Under the pieces are notes generated by a model. The model did not search any database and was not told the origin of the DNA. It was given only the letters and a program-made list of their open reading frames with translations. Source: Shewanella metallivivens (GTDB taxonomy: Bacteria; Pseudomonadota; Gammaproteobacteria; Enterobacterales; Shewanellaceae). From it: a stretch of DNA of 64,000 bases. This document shows, one piece after another, positions 36,217 through 46,775 of the stretch. The number at the start of each line of letters is the position of its first letter. Position 1 is the first letter of the stretch. The stretch covers positions 1 to 64,000 of the forward strand of contig NZ_JAQQPZ010000007.1 of NCBI RefSeq assembly GCF_028750675.1, in the 5' to 3' direction. The position numbers and the translations under genes were made by a program.

Positions 36217-38373
36217 ATGCTACGACTCGCTATTTTATTTTTGTTATTGCCCTTCATTTTTTGCCACGTCGTGATAGCTAAAGATCTTGAACAACAAGAA
36301 ATCGAATTCAAAGAAAACCCAACTAAGCTATATGCCAAACTCGCCAAGGTAACAGAGTTTCCATTATCGTTTTCAACGCCACAAGAATTTGCCAAGGTCG
36401 CAGATGAATTAGGTTATAAACCTGAGGAATTACACCGTAATTTAGAAGTGTTAGCTCGCTTGACTTTAGAAACCAATTTACAATCTTCTAGCAAATATGA
36501 AGATGCTGAATTATTGATAAAACAACTTGATACCATTGACTCTACAGTCTTTGAGCAAGCAATGGTTATTATGCTCAAAGCAAGATTTAAAGCCAAAAGA
36601 GATAAGCAGTATCAATCAGTTGTGGTTGAATACATGGAGGCTTTTAATAAAATCAACTCAGATTTGAGCCTTGAAGCGACCTTATTTAAATACACCCTGC
36701 ATGAGCACCTAGCCAGTTTGCATATCATGTTATTGCAACCCGCTCCTGCGTTATCGCATTTAAATCAATACCGTGAAATTGCTTATCAACTTCACAACGA
36801 TTATTTTATCGCAGAATCAGAAGCCGCATTAGGTAAATACTATAATCGTAGCGGTGACATGAGCAAATCATTATTACATTTCACTGAAGCATTTCGTTTA
36901 GCCAATGGCCTAAACTATCTTTCGTTAAAATCACAAACATTACTTAATTTAGCAAGAACATATCGCGATTTAGAACAGTGGGACGACGCATTAAAATATG
37001 CCCATGATGCCACTGAAATATTGCAAAAGTTAGGAAATGAAAGTTACTTAGCTGAAACGTTAAATGTGATCGCGATGATTTATGCAGCTCAAGAAAAGTG
37101 GAGTAAGGCGATTGATTACTATTTAAACTCACAACAAGTGAATGAGCGTTTAGGTAACAATATTTCCGTCGCGCTCAACTTTCATAATGTGGGTGAAGTC
37201 TATTCAAAACTCAAAAACTACCCTGCAGCAATGAATGCCTTGAAACAGGCCAATGATATTTTTAGGGCCCACAAAACTAATCATTACTTAGTTCATAACG
37301 AATTACTGTTTGCTCAAGTGAGTGCCGAACAGCAATTATGGCCAGAAACCATCGATCATGCGAAAAAAGCCCTTGAGTTAGCTAAACAAAAAAAGCTTAT
37401 TGATGTTCAAATTGAAGCATTAGGTTATTTATCAAAAGCTTATCGAAGTAATAATGACCTCAATGCGGCAATCGATAGTGTTGAGGCCATTATCGCGTTA
37501 AATCAGTCGGTTGAAGACAAAAAGCAAGCCAACAACAGTCGTTCTGAATTAACAGAGCAAAAATTAAAGTTCGAGTTAACATTACTTAACAACAAGTTAG
37601 AGCAGCAAGCGACTAAAAACAAACGCAACCAAATGATAATTTTGTCTGTACTGATTTTAATGAGTATAGCTTTAATCACCGTGGTCTTTTTATATCGAAA
37701 ACTACAATACAAAACCAAACAATACCAAGCCTCGCAAATCATTAATAATCTTGAGCCCTTATCGCAATCACCAGGCTATCGGGCGTTTATCCAAACCCTA
37801 GCAACAATGAAACAATCTGAGCCAAAAACGTTGGCTCTGGTCAATATTAACGAATTAAATAATATTGATATGCAACTAGGGTTAACTGAATCAGTGACAT
37901 TAATGCATTCATTTATGAAACAGTTAAACCAACACTTAGGCACTGATATTTTTGTGATACGGTCAGGTGTGTTTGCCTGTTATTTTAATCAACAACGTGA
38001 TGCTGACTTTATATATGAGGCATTATTAACATGTCTTCAACAATTTAAAGACGTAAAAAGCAGCATCCCTAACTTCGCACAGTTACAAAATATACATCAA
38101 GTCAGCATTGGCCATATTAACCTGCCTTTATTAAGTAATCCGGATGTTAATATTAGTGCTGAGCTGCATTTTGAAACATTACAATATGCATTAGCGGCGG
38201 CAATGGAAATGACTGAAAAACCTGCTTATGTGTCATTAAGACCACTCAATTTCGCTCCAGCAGCTATTTTTATGCCACCACTTTATTTAAATCTAACCCA
38301 AGCGTTAAATAGGGGGATTATTCGAGCAGAAAGCAATCGCAACAGTTTAGATATTAATTGGCCTAAATGTTAA
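36217..38373 (+). CDS. TPR-repeat membrane protein with degenerate GGDEF-like C-terminus
   Basis: 718-residue protein. A signal peptide or first membrane segment (1-22, LRLAILFLLLPFIFCHVVIA) is followed by about 440 residues of helical repeats. Several are clear TPRs: ALGKYYNRSGDMSKSLLHFTEAF, LNLARTYRDLEQWDDALKYA, LNVIAMIYAAQEKWSKAIDYY. A second membrane segment lies near 470-490 (IILSVLILMSIALITVVFLY). The cytoplasmic tail (about 520-690) has the secondary-structure rhythm of a GGDEF domain, with TLALVNINELNNIDMQLGLTESVTLMHSF in place of the metal-binding strand, but no GG(D/E)EF. It is therefore likely a catalytically dead sensor. It sits 180 bp before an active-type GGDEF gene. Confidence 0.7.
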   Translation: MLRLAILFLLLPFIFCHVVIAKDLEQQEIEFKENPTKLYAKLAKVTEFPLSFSTPQEFAKVADELGYKPEELHRNLEVLARLTLETNLQSSSKYEDAELLIKQLDTIDSTVFEQAMVIMLKARFKAKRDKQYQSVVVEYMEAFNKINSDLSLEATLFKYTLHEHLASLHIMLLQPAPALSHLNQYREIAYQLHNDYFIAESEAALGKYYNRSGDMSKSLLHFTEAFRLANGLNYLSLKSQTLLNLARTYRDLEQWDDALKYAHDATEILQKLGNESYLAETLNVIAMIYAAQEKWSKAIDYYLNSQQVNERLGNNISVALNFHNVGEVYSKLKNYPAAMNALKQANDIFRAHKTNHYLVHNELLFAQVSAEQQLWPETIDHAKKALELAKQKKLIDVQIEALGYLSKAYRSNNDLNAAIDSVEAIIALNQSVEDKKQANNSRSELTEQKLKFELTLLNNKLEQQATKNKRNQMIILSVLILMSIALITVVFLYRKLQYKTKQYQASQIINNLEPLSQSPGYRAFIQTLATMKQSEPKTLALVNINELNNIDMQLGLTESVTLMHSFMKQLNQHLGTDIFVIRSGVFACYFNQQRDADFIYEALLTCLQQFKDVKSSIPNFAQLQNIHQVSIGHINLPLLSNPDVNISAELHFETLQYALAAAMEMTEKPAYVSLRPLNFAPAAIFMPPLYLNLTQALNRGIIRAESNRNSLDINWPKC

Positions 38374-38553
38374 CAGTTCAATAAAGTAGCACTTATCAGT
38401 AAATTATTATTATTTAGCAACAATTAGATTTGTTGCACAACATTATTGAGATATTATCGCTATAATATACGTTCAATAGAGATCCTGCTTTAGCACTAGG
38501 ATTGTGGCAATTGCTTGCCAATCGCAAGCGAATCATGAGTAGGCAACGCAATA

Positions 38554-40110
38554 ATGAAAGAGTCTGAGACTACGATTTCACAAATATCGTTGATGAAACA
38601 AAAACTTCATGCAGCCAAAATTGCGCTTGAAGACATCAACACAGATCGTAATGACAAACTAAAAACGCTGATCCAGTTTATCAGTCACCTAAGTCTTGCC
38701 TGTAAAGGGCAAAATTTGGAACTCGACAATAAGCTGGCTAAATTGCGTCATCATATGCAAAGTTTTGATCAAGTTGATGAAGCGTTACCTGAATTAGTCG
38801 ATATTGAACGCCTGTTAAAATCACAGTACAGCCATACCATGTCACGCTTAGAAGACAGCCGTCTTGGGTTATCTCGAGTGATCCGTCAGATTCAGAGGGT
38901 CAACGCCGTACCTGACAAACTCAAAAAAGAAATCACCTATTTTAAACAAGAACTCAACAAACCATTTCATACCGTATGGGAGTACATTCCCAAAGTAGAA
39001 AAGCTTGTTTCATTTTACGAAGAGATTTTAAAGCAAGAGTTTGCCGACACAGACAGCTACGACATATTGCCACAACACATACAACTTGCTAAGGAATTGG
39101 CCGCAAAAATAGCTGAAGTCGAGTTTAGAAAAGATCAACGCGATCAAATCTTAGTCCTTAAAGAAGTATTGCTTTCAGACATCACTGTCAATACATTACT
39201 TGAGTCTTATCAGACCATCCTCAGCCTATTGCTAGATAACATAGCGCGTGAGAAAACGGCTTCACAAGATTTTCTATTTGCCCTAAACGATGCATTAACC
39301 ATTGTACGCGACGTGGTAAACAGCACCTATAATAATAGCCAGCGCAGTGAGCAGCTTAAAGGCCAATTAAATAAAGAAATTAACTTACGCGTCAACAATG
39401 CCGATGAGCTCGTTATCGACGTTGATAACATCACAGAACTTAAGACACAGCTGACCATTCAGCTATCGTCTTTACGTGACGCCTTATCGCGTAAAGAAGC
39501 GCTAGAGCAACGTGAACAAGCTATTTTGCGTAAATCAATCGAGTCAATGCGTAAAGAACTCAACGCAATGAGCAACGAAGCAAATAGCTACAAAGAAAAA
39601 CTGTTTGAACACCAAAAGCTAAACCTTCTTGACCCGCTAACACAACTCGCAAATCGCACTGCGTTAGAAGACAGAATGGAGCAAGAATACCGTAACCATT
39701 TGCGTTTTAAGTCGCCATTGTGGATTGCGGTAACCGATATTGATCACTTTAAAACTATCAATGACAACTTTGGCCACAGTACCGGAGATAAAACTTTGCA
39801 AGTTATTGCAATGGCATTAAAGAATTCATTGCGCGACAGTGAGTTTGTGGCTCGATATGGCGGTGAAGAGTTTGTTTTACTTTTACCAAGCATCACCGAT
39901 GAACACATTTCATTGATGCTTAACCGAGTTAGAGAAAAAATCAAAAACATTCCATTTAAGTTTAAAAATCAGAGAATTACAGTTACATTATCTATAGGTG
40001 CTGCTCAAGTCATGGAAAATGAGACGCTCGAAGAAGCATTCGAAAGAGCCGACGCAGCCTTATACCAAGCAAAAAATAACGGCAGAGACCGAGTCGTTAT
40101 TGATATCTAA
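38554..40110 (+). CDS. Diguanylate cyclase with long N-terminal coiled coil
   Basis: 518-residue soluble protein that should make cyclic di-GMP. The C-terminal GGDEF domain (about 355-518) has [37 protein letters not shown] and the intact active-site loop [13 protein letters not shown], and ends [17 protein letters not shown]. The inhibitory site five residues before GGEEF reads RDSE instead of RxxD, so product inhibition may be weak. The N-terminal ~340 residues are helical and charged with coiled-coil stretches ([18 protein letters not shown]). No membrane segment or known sensor domain is seen. Confidence 0.9.
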   Translation: MKESETTISQISLMKQKLHAAKIALEDINTDRNDKLKTLIQFISHLSLACKGQNLELDNKLAKLRHHMQSFDQVDEALPELVDIERLLKSQYSHTMSRLEDSRLGLSRVIRQIQRVNAVPDKLKKEITYFKQELNKPFHTVWEYIPKVEKLVSFYEEILKQEFADTDSYDILPQHIQLAKELAAKIAEVEFRKDQRDQILVLKEVLLSDITVNTLLESYQTILSLLLDNIAREKTASQDFLFALNDALTIVRDVVNSTYNNSQRSEQLKGQLNKEINLRVNNADELVIDVDNITELKTQLTIQLSSLRDALSRKEALEQREQAILRKSIESMRKELNAMSNEANSYKEKLFEHQKLNLLDPLTQLANRTALEDRMEQEYRNHLRFKSPLWIAVTDIDHFKTINDNFGHSTGDKTLQVIAMALKNSLRDSEFVARYGGEEFVLLLPSITDEHISLMLNRVREKIKNIPFKFKNQRITVTLSIGAAQVMENETLEEAFERADAALYQAKNNGRDRVVIDI

Positions 40111-40172
40111 GCCAATCCAGACTCAACTGCTTTGGACTCGGTATCAAATACTCGGGTCCAAAGGAGTTGCGT

Positions 40173-41531
40173 ATGATCGTAAAAATTAGTCCACGTGGTA
40201 GCTTAGATCAACTTTCCCAATTAGAAGTCGAACGTTTAAGACAAGGGGCCAAAAGTGACCTCTACCAGTTATACCGCAATTGTTCCCTCGCAGTACTTGC
40301 ATCTGGCTTAATTAGCGACAGTTCAGAAGAGCTGTTTACCCGCTATGAATCATTTAACATCAATATCTTACAGCGCGAACGCGGGATTCAAATTGAATTA
40401 ATCAACCCACCAATGCAAGCCTTTGTCGATGGTGAGATCATTGTGGGTATTCAAGAGCACTTATTTGCCGTGCTACGTGACATTATTTACATCAGCAATA
40501 AATACGAAAATTTAAAACACATCGATTTCACCAATGCAAACCATATAACCAATGTCGTATTTGACATTTTACGCAACGCACAGGCAATTTCACCAATGAA
40601 AGACCCCAATGTTGTGGTGTGCTGGGGTGGACACAGCATCAATCCAGTAGAGTATCAATATACCCGTGATGTAGGTTACCAATTGGGGTTACGTGGCCTC
40701 GATATTTGTACAGGCTGTGGCCCTGGCGCAATGGAAGGCCCCATGAAAGGGGCGACAATTGGCCATGCCAAACAACGAGTACACAACGCCCGATACATCG
40801 GTTTAACAGAGCCGAGTATCATTGCGGCTGAGCCGCCTAATCAAATTGTTAATGAATTAGTGATATTACCTGATATAGAAAAGCGCCTTGAAGCCTTTGT
40901 GCGCCTTGGTCACGGTATTGTGATATTTCCTGGTGGCGCCGGTACTGCTGAAGAGTTACTCTACTTTTTAGGTATTTTGCTACACCAAGACAATCGTGAT
41001 ACGCCATACCCATTAGTGCTGACTGGCCCTTCTGAAAGCACAGAGTATTTCACCGAAATCGATGCCTTCATTGGTGCAACTTTAGGTAAAGAGGCCCAAT
41101 GTAAATATCAAATCATTATTGATGACCCCGTTAAAGTCGGTCAAATAATGAAACAAGGAATGAGTGAAGTAAAAACCTTTAGGAAAAATAAAGGCGATGC
41201 TTACCAATACCAATGGTCACTAAAAATTGAGCCTGAATTTCAATTACCCTTTGATCCAACCCATGAAGTTATGGCAAATTTGAATCTATACTTTCAAGAC
41301 AATAAAGCCGAACTTGCGGCCAACTTACGCAAAGCATTTTCGGGCATTGTTGCCGGTAACGTAAAAAGTGACACCATAAAGCTTATTCAACAACATGGAC
41401 GCTTTAATATCCAAGGTGATATAGAATTAATGCGCATAATGGACAACTTATTAACAGCATTTGTAAAACAACAACGAATGAAATTACCCGGCAGTGCCTA
41501 TGAACCCTGCTATAACATAATAAAAAACTAA
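40173..41531 (+). CDS. ppnN: Nucleotide 5'-monophosphate nucleosidase (LOG family)
   Basis: PpnN (YgdH) cleaves nucleoside monophosphates to base plus ribose-5-phosphate and in E. coli is stimulated by (p)ppGpp. The 452 residues match E. coli length. The central LOG domain has [29 protein letters not shown] and [18 protein letters not shown] (the PGGxGTxxE motif); N- and C-terminal extensions of about 130 residues each are typical. The start at 40173 follows AAGGAG at 40161-40166. Its stop codon overlaps the start of xni by one base, so they form an operon. Confidence 0.94.
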   Translation: MIVKISPRGSLDQLSQLEVERLRQGAKSDLYQLYRNCSLAVLASGLISDSSEELFTRYESFNINILQRERGIQIELINPPMQAFVDGEIIVGIQEHLFAVLRDIIYISNKYENLKHIDFTNANHITNVVFDILRNAQAISPMKDPNVVVCWGGHSINPVEYQYTRDVGYQLGLRGLDICTGCGPGAMEGPMKGATIGHAKQRVHNARYIGLTEPSIIAAEPPNQIVNELVILPDIEKRLEAFVRLGHGIVIFPGGAGTAEELLYFLGILLHQDNRDTPYPLVLTGPSESTEYFTEIDAFIGATLGKEAQCKYQIIIDDPVKVGQIMKQGMSEVKTFRKNKGDAYQYQWSLKIEPEFQLPFDPTHEVMANLNLYFQDNKAELAANLRKAFSGIVAGNVKSDTIKLIQQHGRFNIQGDIELMRIMDNLLTAFVKQQRMKLPGSAYEPCYNIIKN

Positions 41532-42298
41532 TGAATAAACTGCTGATTATTGATGGACTAAACCTTGTTCGCCGCATTCATGCGGCGTTACCTGATGAAA
41601 ACGACATAACAAGCGTACAGCAACGTTCGCTAGCTGCATCGCAAAAATTGCTTAAGCAGCATCAACCCACACACGTGATCGTGGTGTGGGATGGCAATGA
41701 GACGTCCTGGCGCAAAACCCTTTATTCCGATTATAAAAAAGGCCGTAAGCCAATGCCCACCGCGTTAAGCGAAGGGTTAACACAAATTAAAGCCACTTTA
41801 GCTGAACACAACATTCATTCGTTTGATGCTCCCTCAGAAGCAGATGATGTGATTGCGACTATTGCCACTAAAGTCATCAACAATAATGGTGAAGTCATCA
41901 TCGTCTCTACTGACAAAGGTTTTAGCCAATTACCGAGTCAACACCTCACATTATGGGACCACTTTAACCAGCAAACCTTTGATATTAAACAATATGAAAA
42001 GAAGCTTGGGGTTGAGCAATATCAACTACTGGACTTTATTGCATTAGCGGGAGACGCAGGTAATAAAATCCCTGGCATTGCAGGCATTGGTCCAAAATCA
42101 GCAGCTGATTTACTGAATAAATTCAGAACCCTTGCCAACTTATATCGCTCACTTGATAACCTAGGTGCAAAACAAGCACAAAAACTTGCTGAAGGTAAAG
42201 AGATGGCACGGATAAGCTATAAGCTTGCGCAACTGCAAACCGATATTCCGCTCAATGTAAATTTAAAGCAATTTAGGGTTAATACCCATCCGCATTAA
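41531..42298 (+). CDS. xni: Flap endonuclease Xni (ExoIX)
   Basis: 5'-nuclease-like flap endonuclease, 255 residues, corresponding to the 5'-3' exonuclease part of DNA polymerase I without the polymerase. It has LLIIDGLNLVRRIHA, WDGNETSWRKTLYSDYKKGRKPMP, SEADDVIATIA and the helix-hairpin-helix GDAGNKIPGIAGIGPKSA. Starts at ATG overlapping the ppnN stop (TAATGA). In E. coli xni and ppnN (ygdG, ygdH) are near neighbours, which supports the names. Confidence 0.93.
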   Translation: MNKLLIIDGLNLVRRIHAALPDENDITSVQQRSLAASQKLLKQHQPTHVIVVWDGNETSWRKTLYSDYKKGRKPMPTALSEGLTQIKATLAEHNIHSFDAPSEADDVIATIATKVINNNGEVIIVSTDKGFSQLPSQHLTLWDHFNQQTFDIKQYEKKLGVEQYQLLDFIALAGDAGNKIPGIAGIGPKSAADLLNKFRTLANLYRSLDNLGAKQAQKLAEGKEMARISYKLAQLQTDIPLNVNLKQFRVNTHPH

Positions 42299-42431
42299 TT
42301 AGGTGTCAGCATACTGGCCGCGGTTTTGATTAAAGTGTTGATAAAGTAATACCTGTTCCCTTTCAAATAGCGAGAACGTAAAGCCAAAGCAACAGGGCAT
42401 CACTAAACGCCAAAGCTACCGTGGCTTGTAT

Positions 42432-42465
42432 AAAAAAGGCCACAGTAATCATCATACTGTGGCCT
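42432..42465 (-). terminator. Terminator of the S9 peptidase gene
   Basis: On the minus strand AGGCCACAGTA / TACTGTGGCCT with a 7-nt loop, then six T. It lies about 45 bp after the gene. Confidence 0.92.
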
Positions 42466-42510
42466 GTTAATATCTTACCTAGACAGCTTATCCATTAACC
42501 CCTAAACGGC

Positions 42511-45297
42511 TTAATCGGCTTTTTTGTACTCTTGATAAGCTTCACCTTGTGTTAACCATTGTGGCGCTGCTTCGCCTTTTAAATAATGATCAAAATATTG
42601 TTTCATCTTAATGCTGTAGTCGAGCTTGTTAGGGTACTTTTTTAAGTGATGGGGCTCATCTTGATATTGCAAAAACACCACATCTTTGCCCGCCCTGCGC
42701 ATCGCTAAATACAATTCCACGCCCTGCTCCCAAGGCACCGCATCGTCCTTATCACCAAACATAATCATCATTGGTGTTTGAATACGATCAGCATAAAAAA
42801 CAGGTGAGTTTTCAATGTATTTTTGTGGTGCAGCAAATAAACTGCCACCAATTCGGCTTTGACCGGTTTCGTATTGGAATTGGCGAGCCAAACCAGAACC
42901 ATGACGAATACCACTATAAGCGCTAGTCATATTGGATACCGGCGCCCCAGTTACGATCGCTTTAAAAATGTTGGTTTGCGTGACGGCATAAGCACTTTGA
43001 TAACCGCCCCACGAATGGCCTTGAATACCCACAGCATTGGGATCGGTCACCCCCATTTCAATGAGTTTTTGCACCCCCGCCGTTAATGCTTTTACTGATG
43101 AAATTCCTGGGTAACCTACCTCAAAGCGAATATCAGGTAAAAATATGGCATAACCATTGTCTGCATACCAAGCAAAATTAGGACGATGGTTGAGTTTCAT
43201 ATCAGGAAAAGCGTGTAATCTGTCACTCATAAAGCGATAAAAGTACACCAGCGTTGGATACGCTTTACCTTCTTGGTAATTGCTCGGCTTAATGAGCACG
43301 CCATCCATTTTGACACCATCGCCATCATGCCAATGCACAAGCTCAGCTTTACCCCAAGCAAAGCCGTTACGTTGAGCATCAAGCGAAGTTAATTGAGTGG
43401 CCGTTTGCACGCTATTCACGTCAGCACTGTACAAGTCGGGATATAAATCATAGCGTTGTTTTGAAAACACCACTGTATCCGCTTCGTTAGCACGGGCTAA
43501 TAAGGTTAATTTACTGTCACTATCGGTTAAACGCTTCACAGTAGATTGCCCCACTGTTGCAGCGTAAAAGGCGTCAGCTTTAGTGGTATGGCTATAACCT
43601 TGTAATATGATTTTTTGACCTTGATGAATAGTCGCAGGCAAACGGTGTTGTTTGGCTAGCCCCACCACTCTAAATTGGACTTTGTGTTTACGCCCTTCAC
43701 CATTAGTGAGCATAAAGCCTTTATGTGATGCAGTATTAAATTGCCACATGTCATATTTATCGTAAAACGTAATACCAGAGTCATCAGCAAGCCAAGGACC
43801 AAAACCATACCCTGGCGCGGCGCTAGGGTAATCATGGTCTTCATCGGCAAATGGAGTATTGATGTTCTGCGTTAGGTTAACTGTGCGACCAGATGAAATA
43901 TCACGTAAATACACACTGCCCTGCTGATAATAAGCGAGGAACTTTGCATTTGGCGATAAGGTAGGCATGGCATCACTGGGTTGTTGAACCAATATTGACT
44001 GCCTTTTGCCTGTGTTCAAATTAACCAAATATACATCACGGTAAAACCCTGCCCAAGTGATCATTTTTTGATAAGGCACATCTGAGCTTGCCAGCAAATA
44101 ATCAGCCTGTTCACCATATGTAACATCAGGCACTGCTTGGTCGGCTAATTGCAGCATTTTATTTGAATCAAGATGTAACACCGCAAGGTAAGTACGCTTT
44201 AACTCTTTGGCGTATTCTTTTACTTCTTGTGGTTTAATCTTAGGATCGTCACCATGCCAGACACGTAATTGCTTATTCGCCGTTATGATTTCAGGGTTAA
44301 ATACATCTTCAGCTTGTTTATACTGGGCTAACTCAGGCTGCTGGGCCACGCTAGGAACACGGCCAACAAATAAACGTCGATTGTCTTTAGAAAACTGTAA
44401 ACTCGAATGTTGGTTGTAACGCCAAGCGTTGCTGCTATTAAACAATTGCTGCTTACTGGTGTTAATATCTAGCAACAAAAGACTATGATCACGGCCATAA
44501 CGTTCAACTGATGCATCGCCTTTAGTCAGAGCCACAAAGTGGCCATCATCACTAATGGCAAGCGCTTCAAGCTGCTCGTCCTCACTGCTAAATACTGTTT
44601 CACTGGTTAATGTGTCAAGTTTGACTAGGATTAATTGGTGTAATGCTTCTTGCGGATCATTTTGTAATAGCGCTAACAAACCACCGGCTTTATCAAAAGC
44701 AAATTGACTCACATTATCTAATGTTAACTGCTGATTAGTTTCAAGCTTAACTAGGGTGACTTGAGTGCCAAGATCGGCTTTATCGACCTCTTTATCGTCT
44801 TGTTTTTGGTCTTCACTGTCTTTTGAAGACTCATCCGGCTCAGCTTTTTTATCTTCAGGCTTATGCTTAACCAACAAATAGCCGCCATCGTCACTAAATA
44901 CGGCAGTATCAACATGATCAAACTGTTGTTGGATACCGCTTTCAGTGGCTAATAACACAACCGACTGAGGCAAATCGTCGCTTTTTTCTGTTTCACGCTC
45001 AAACAAAGGTGCTTGTAGGGTGGCTAATACAAAGCGTCCGTCTGCATTGACCTTAACATTGCTACCTCTGTCAATTTGATATTGTTTACTGTTATCACTA
45101 TAACGCACTAGTGCACGACTATCGCCCCGGTCAGGCTTTGCTTCTACAGCTATCACCTTGCCATTATCTGAAATAACGGGTTGTTGCAGGGTGTTAAAAT
45201 GCATAATATCGTCAATGGTTAGTGCATTAGGCGCCGCGACCCCGTAAGCACTCACACTCAGGCACAATGCCAGCGGAATTAAGTTAAATACCTTCAC
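42511..45297 (-). CDS. S9-family serine peptidase (prolyl oligopeptidase type), exported
   Basis: 928-residue exported peptidase with a signal peptide cleaved after GVAA (about residue 22). A long N-terminal beta-propeller-like region (about 30-640) has repeated beta strands and an acidic low-complexity insertion near 150-175 (KPEDKKAEPDESSKDSEDQK). The C-terminal alpha/beta hydrolase domain has the nucleophile GHSWGGYQSAY near residue 760, the Asp in MFGDKDDAVPW and the His in YQDEPHHLKKY. The propeller restricts access to short peptides. It probably acts in the periplasm in peptide use. Confidence 0.92.
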   Translation of the reverse strand: MKVFNLIPLALCLSVSAYGVAAPNALTIDDIMHFNTLQQPVISDNGKVIAVEAKPDRGDSRALVRYSDNSKQYQIDRGSNVKVNADGRFVLATLQAPLFERETEKSDDLPQSVVLLATESGIQQQFDHVDTAVFSDDGGYLLVKHKPEDKKAEPDESSKDSEDQKQDDKEVDKADLGTQVTLVKLETNQQLTLDNVSQFAFDKAGGLLALLQNDPQEALHQLILVKLDTLTSETVFSSEDEQLEALAISDDGHFVALTKGDASVERYGRDHSLLLLDINTSKQQLFNSSNAWRYNQHSSLQFSKDNRRLFVGRVPSVAQQPELAQYKQAEDVFNPEIITANKQLRVWHGDDPKIKPQEVKEYAKELKRTYLAVLHLDSNKMLQLADQAVPDVTYGEQADYLLASSDVPYQKMITWAGFYRDVYLVNLNTGKRQSILVQQPSDAMPTLSPNAKFLAYYQQGSVYLRDISSGRTVNLTQNINTPFADEDHDYPSAAPGYGFGPWLADDSGITFYDKYDMWQFNTASHKGFMLTNGEGRKHKVQFRVVGLAKQHRLPATIHQGQKIILQGYSHTTKADAFYAATVGQSTVKRLTDSDSKLTLLARANEADTVVFSKQRYDLYPDLYSADVNSVQTATQLTSLDAQRNGFAWGKAELVHWHDGDGVKMDGVLIKPSNYQEGKAYPTLVYFYRFMSDRLHAFPDMKLNHRPNFAWYADNGYAIFLPDIRFEVGYPGISSVKALTAGVQKLIEMGVTDPNAVGIQGHSWGGYQSAYAVTQTNIFKAIVTGAPVSNMTSAYSGIRHGSGLARQFQYETGQSRIGGSLFAAPQKYIENSPVFYADRIQTPMMIMFGDKDDAVPWEQGVELYLAMRRAGKDVVFLQYQDEPHHLKKYPNKLDYSIKMKQYFDHYLKGEAAPQWLTQGEAYQEYKKAD

Positions 45298-45694
45298 AGT
45301 TTCCTCTAATTATTATCATGATGGATTGTCTGTTTTATCAATGGCTGGCAAGCAGCATCATTAAATCGATGATCATTCGACCAAAGTCGTCTATATAAAA
45401 ACGTCTTAGCGAATAAGCTATTCGTGGTTAATATCTGACGCTGGTCATCTATTGCCACTGTCGTTCTTTGCAAAATCCAAATCGAACTGATTGAAAGTTC
45501 ATAGTAAAACAAACAGATTAGGATTGACTTAAAAATAACGGAAATAATGTGATAACACTCACTATTTTCTGTAAATAAACATTAAAAGTCGGTAAAATAC
45601 GCCGCAGAAAAACGACGGATTTTATCGTCGTCTGACCGTAGCTTTGCTTGCGGTTCAACACTTGCAGTAACCACAACCGTGGAAAGGACTATTC
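45298..45694. other. 397-bp divergent region between S9 peptidase and isocitrate dehydrogenase
   Basis: No gene seen. It holds both promoters. An ACGACG (45612-45617) / CGTCGT (45626-45631) hairpin lies in the likely leader of the downstream gene. Confidence 0.5.
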
Positions 45695-46705
45695 ATGCCA
45701 AAACGTACAATTACCGTAATCCCTGGTGATGGGATTGGACCTAGCATCATCGATTCAGCCTTAAAAATCCTCGACAAAGCAGGATGTGACTTTGAATACG
45801 AATTTGCTGATGCAGGGTTAACGGCGTTAGAAAAGCACGGCGAGTTATTACCACAACGCACTTTAGACCTAATCGAAAAAAACCGCATCACATTAAAAGG
45901 CCCACTTACGACACCTGTCGGTGAAGGCTTTACCTCAATTAACGTGAGTCTGCGCAAAAAGTTCAGCTTGTATGCCAATGTTCGTCCAGTCAATTCATTT
46001 AAAGGCACTCAGGCGCGTTACGAAAATATCGATATTATTACCGTTCGCGAAAACACCGAAGGGATGTATTCAGGTTTAGGCCAAAAAGTGTCTGATGATG
46101 GGCAAACAGCCGAAGCGACCAGTATTATTACTCGCCAAGGTGCAGAGCAAATTACCACGTTTGCCTATGAGTTAGCGCGTAAAGAAAACCGTAAAAAAAT
46201 CACAATTGTTCACAAAGCCAACATCATGAAATCGACTTCAGGTTTATTTTTGAAAGTGGCACGTGAAGTCAGCCAACGTTATCCAGACATCACTACAGAA
46301 GAAATGATTGTTGATGCGACGTGCATGAAATTAGTCATGAATCCAGAAAACTTCGATGTGATTGTGACCACCAACTTATTTGGTGATATTTTGTCAGATC
46401 TTTGCGCAGGTTTAGTCGGCGGTTTAGGCATGGCGCCGGGTGCAAATATTGGTCGTGATGCCGCTATTTTTGAAGCCGTGCATGGCAGTGCGCCAGACAT
46501 CGCAGGCAAAAACCTTGCAAACCCAACGTCAGTTATTTTGGCTTCAATTCAAATGCTTGAATATTTAGGCATGTCAGACAAAGCTGAGATGATCCGCAGT
46601 GCGGTTTCAGCCGTCATTGAAGAAGGCGACCGTACCACCCGCGATTTAGGCGGCACTCACGGTACAACCGACTTTACCCAGGCGGTACTTGACCGTTTAG
46701 GTTAA
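45695..46705 (+). CDS. icd: Isocitrate dehydrogenase (NAD-type, short form)
   Basis: Oxidative decarboxylase of the TCA cycle or a close relative, 336 residues, which is the short NAD-dependent type rather than the ~416-residue NADP enzyme of E. coli. It begins KRTITVIPGDGIGPSI; LKGPLTTPVGEGFTSINVSLRKKFSLYANVRP has the substrate-binding Ser/Arg cluster, ITVRENTEGMYSG the loop Tyr, and DATCMKLVMNPENFDVIVTTNLFGDILSD the metal Asp and Asn. The cofactor-binding tail VHGSAPDIAGKNLANPTS is also seen. GGAAAGG precedes the ATG. Homoisocitrate or isopropylmalate dehydrogenase are less likely relatives. Confidence 0.9.
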   Translation: MPKRTITVIPGDGIGPSIIDSALKILDKAGCDFEYEFADAGLTALEKHGELLPQRTLDLIEKNRITLKGPLTTPVGEGFTSINVSLRKKFSLYANVRPVNSFKGTQARYENIDIITVRENTEGMYSGLGQKVSDDGQTAEATSIITRQGAEQITTFAYELARKENRKKITIVHKANIMKSTSGLFLKVAREVSQRYPDITTEEMIVDATCMKLVMNPENFDVIVTTNLFGDILSDLCAGLVGGLGMAPGANIGRDAAIFEAVHGSAPDIAGKNLANPTSVILASIQMLEYLGMSDKAEMIRSAVSAVIEEGDRTTRDLGGTHGTTDFTQAVLDRLG

Positions 46706-46719
46706 TATTTAAGGCGACT

Positions 46720-46755
46720 AAAAAGCCCGCTGATGGCCACATCAGCGGGCTTTTT
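46720..46755. terminator. Bidirectional terminator between icd and rlmM
   Basis: AAAAGCCCGCTGAT / ATCAGCGGGCTTTT stem with a 6-nt loop and T on both strands, between convergent genes. Confidence 0.93.
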
Positions 46756-46775
46756 ATTAATTGATTTTGAGATAA

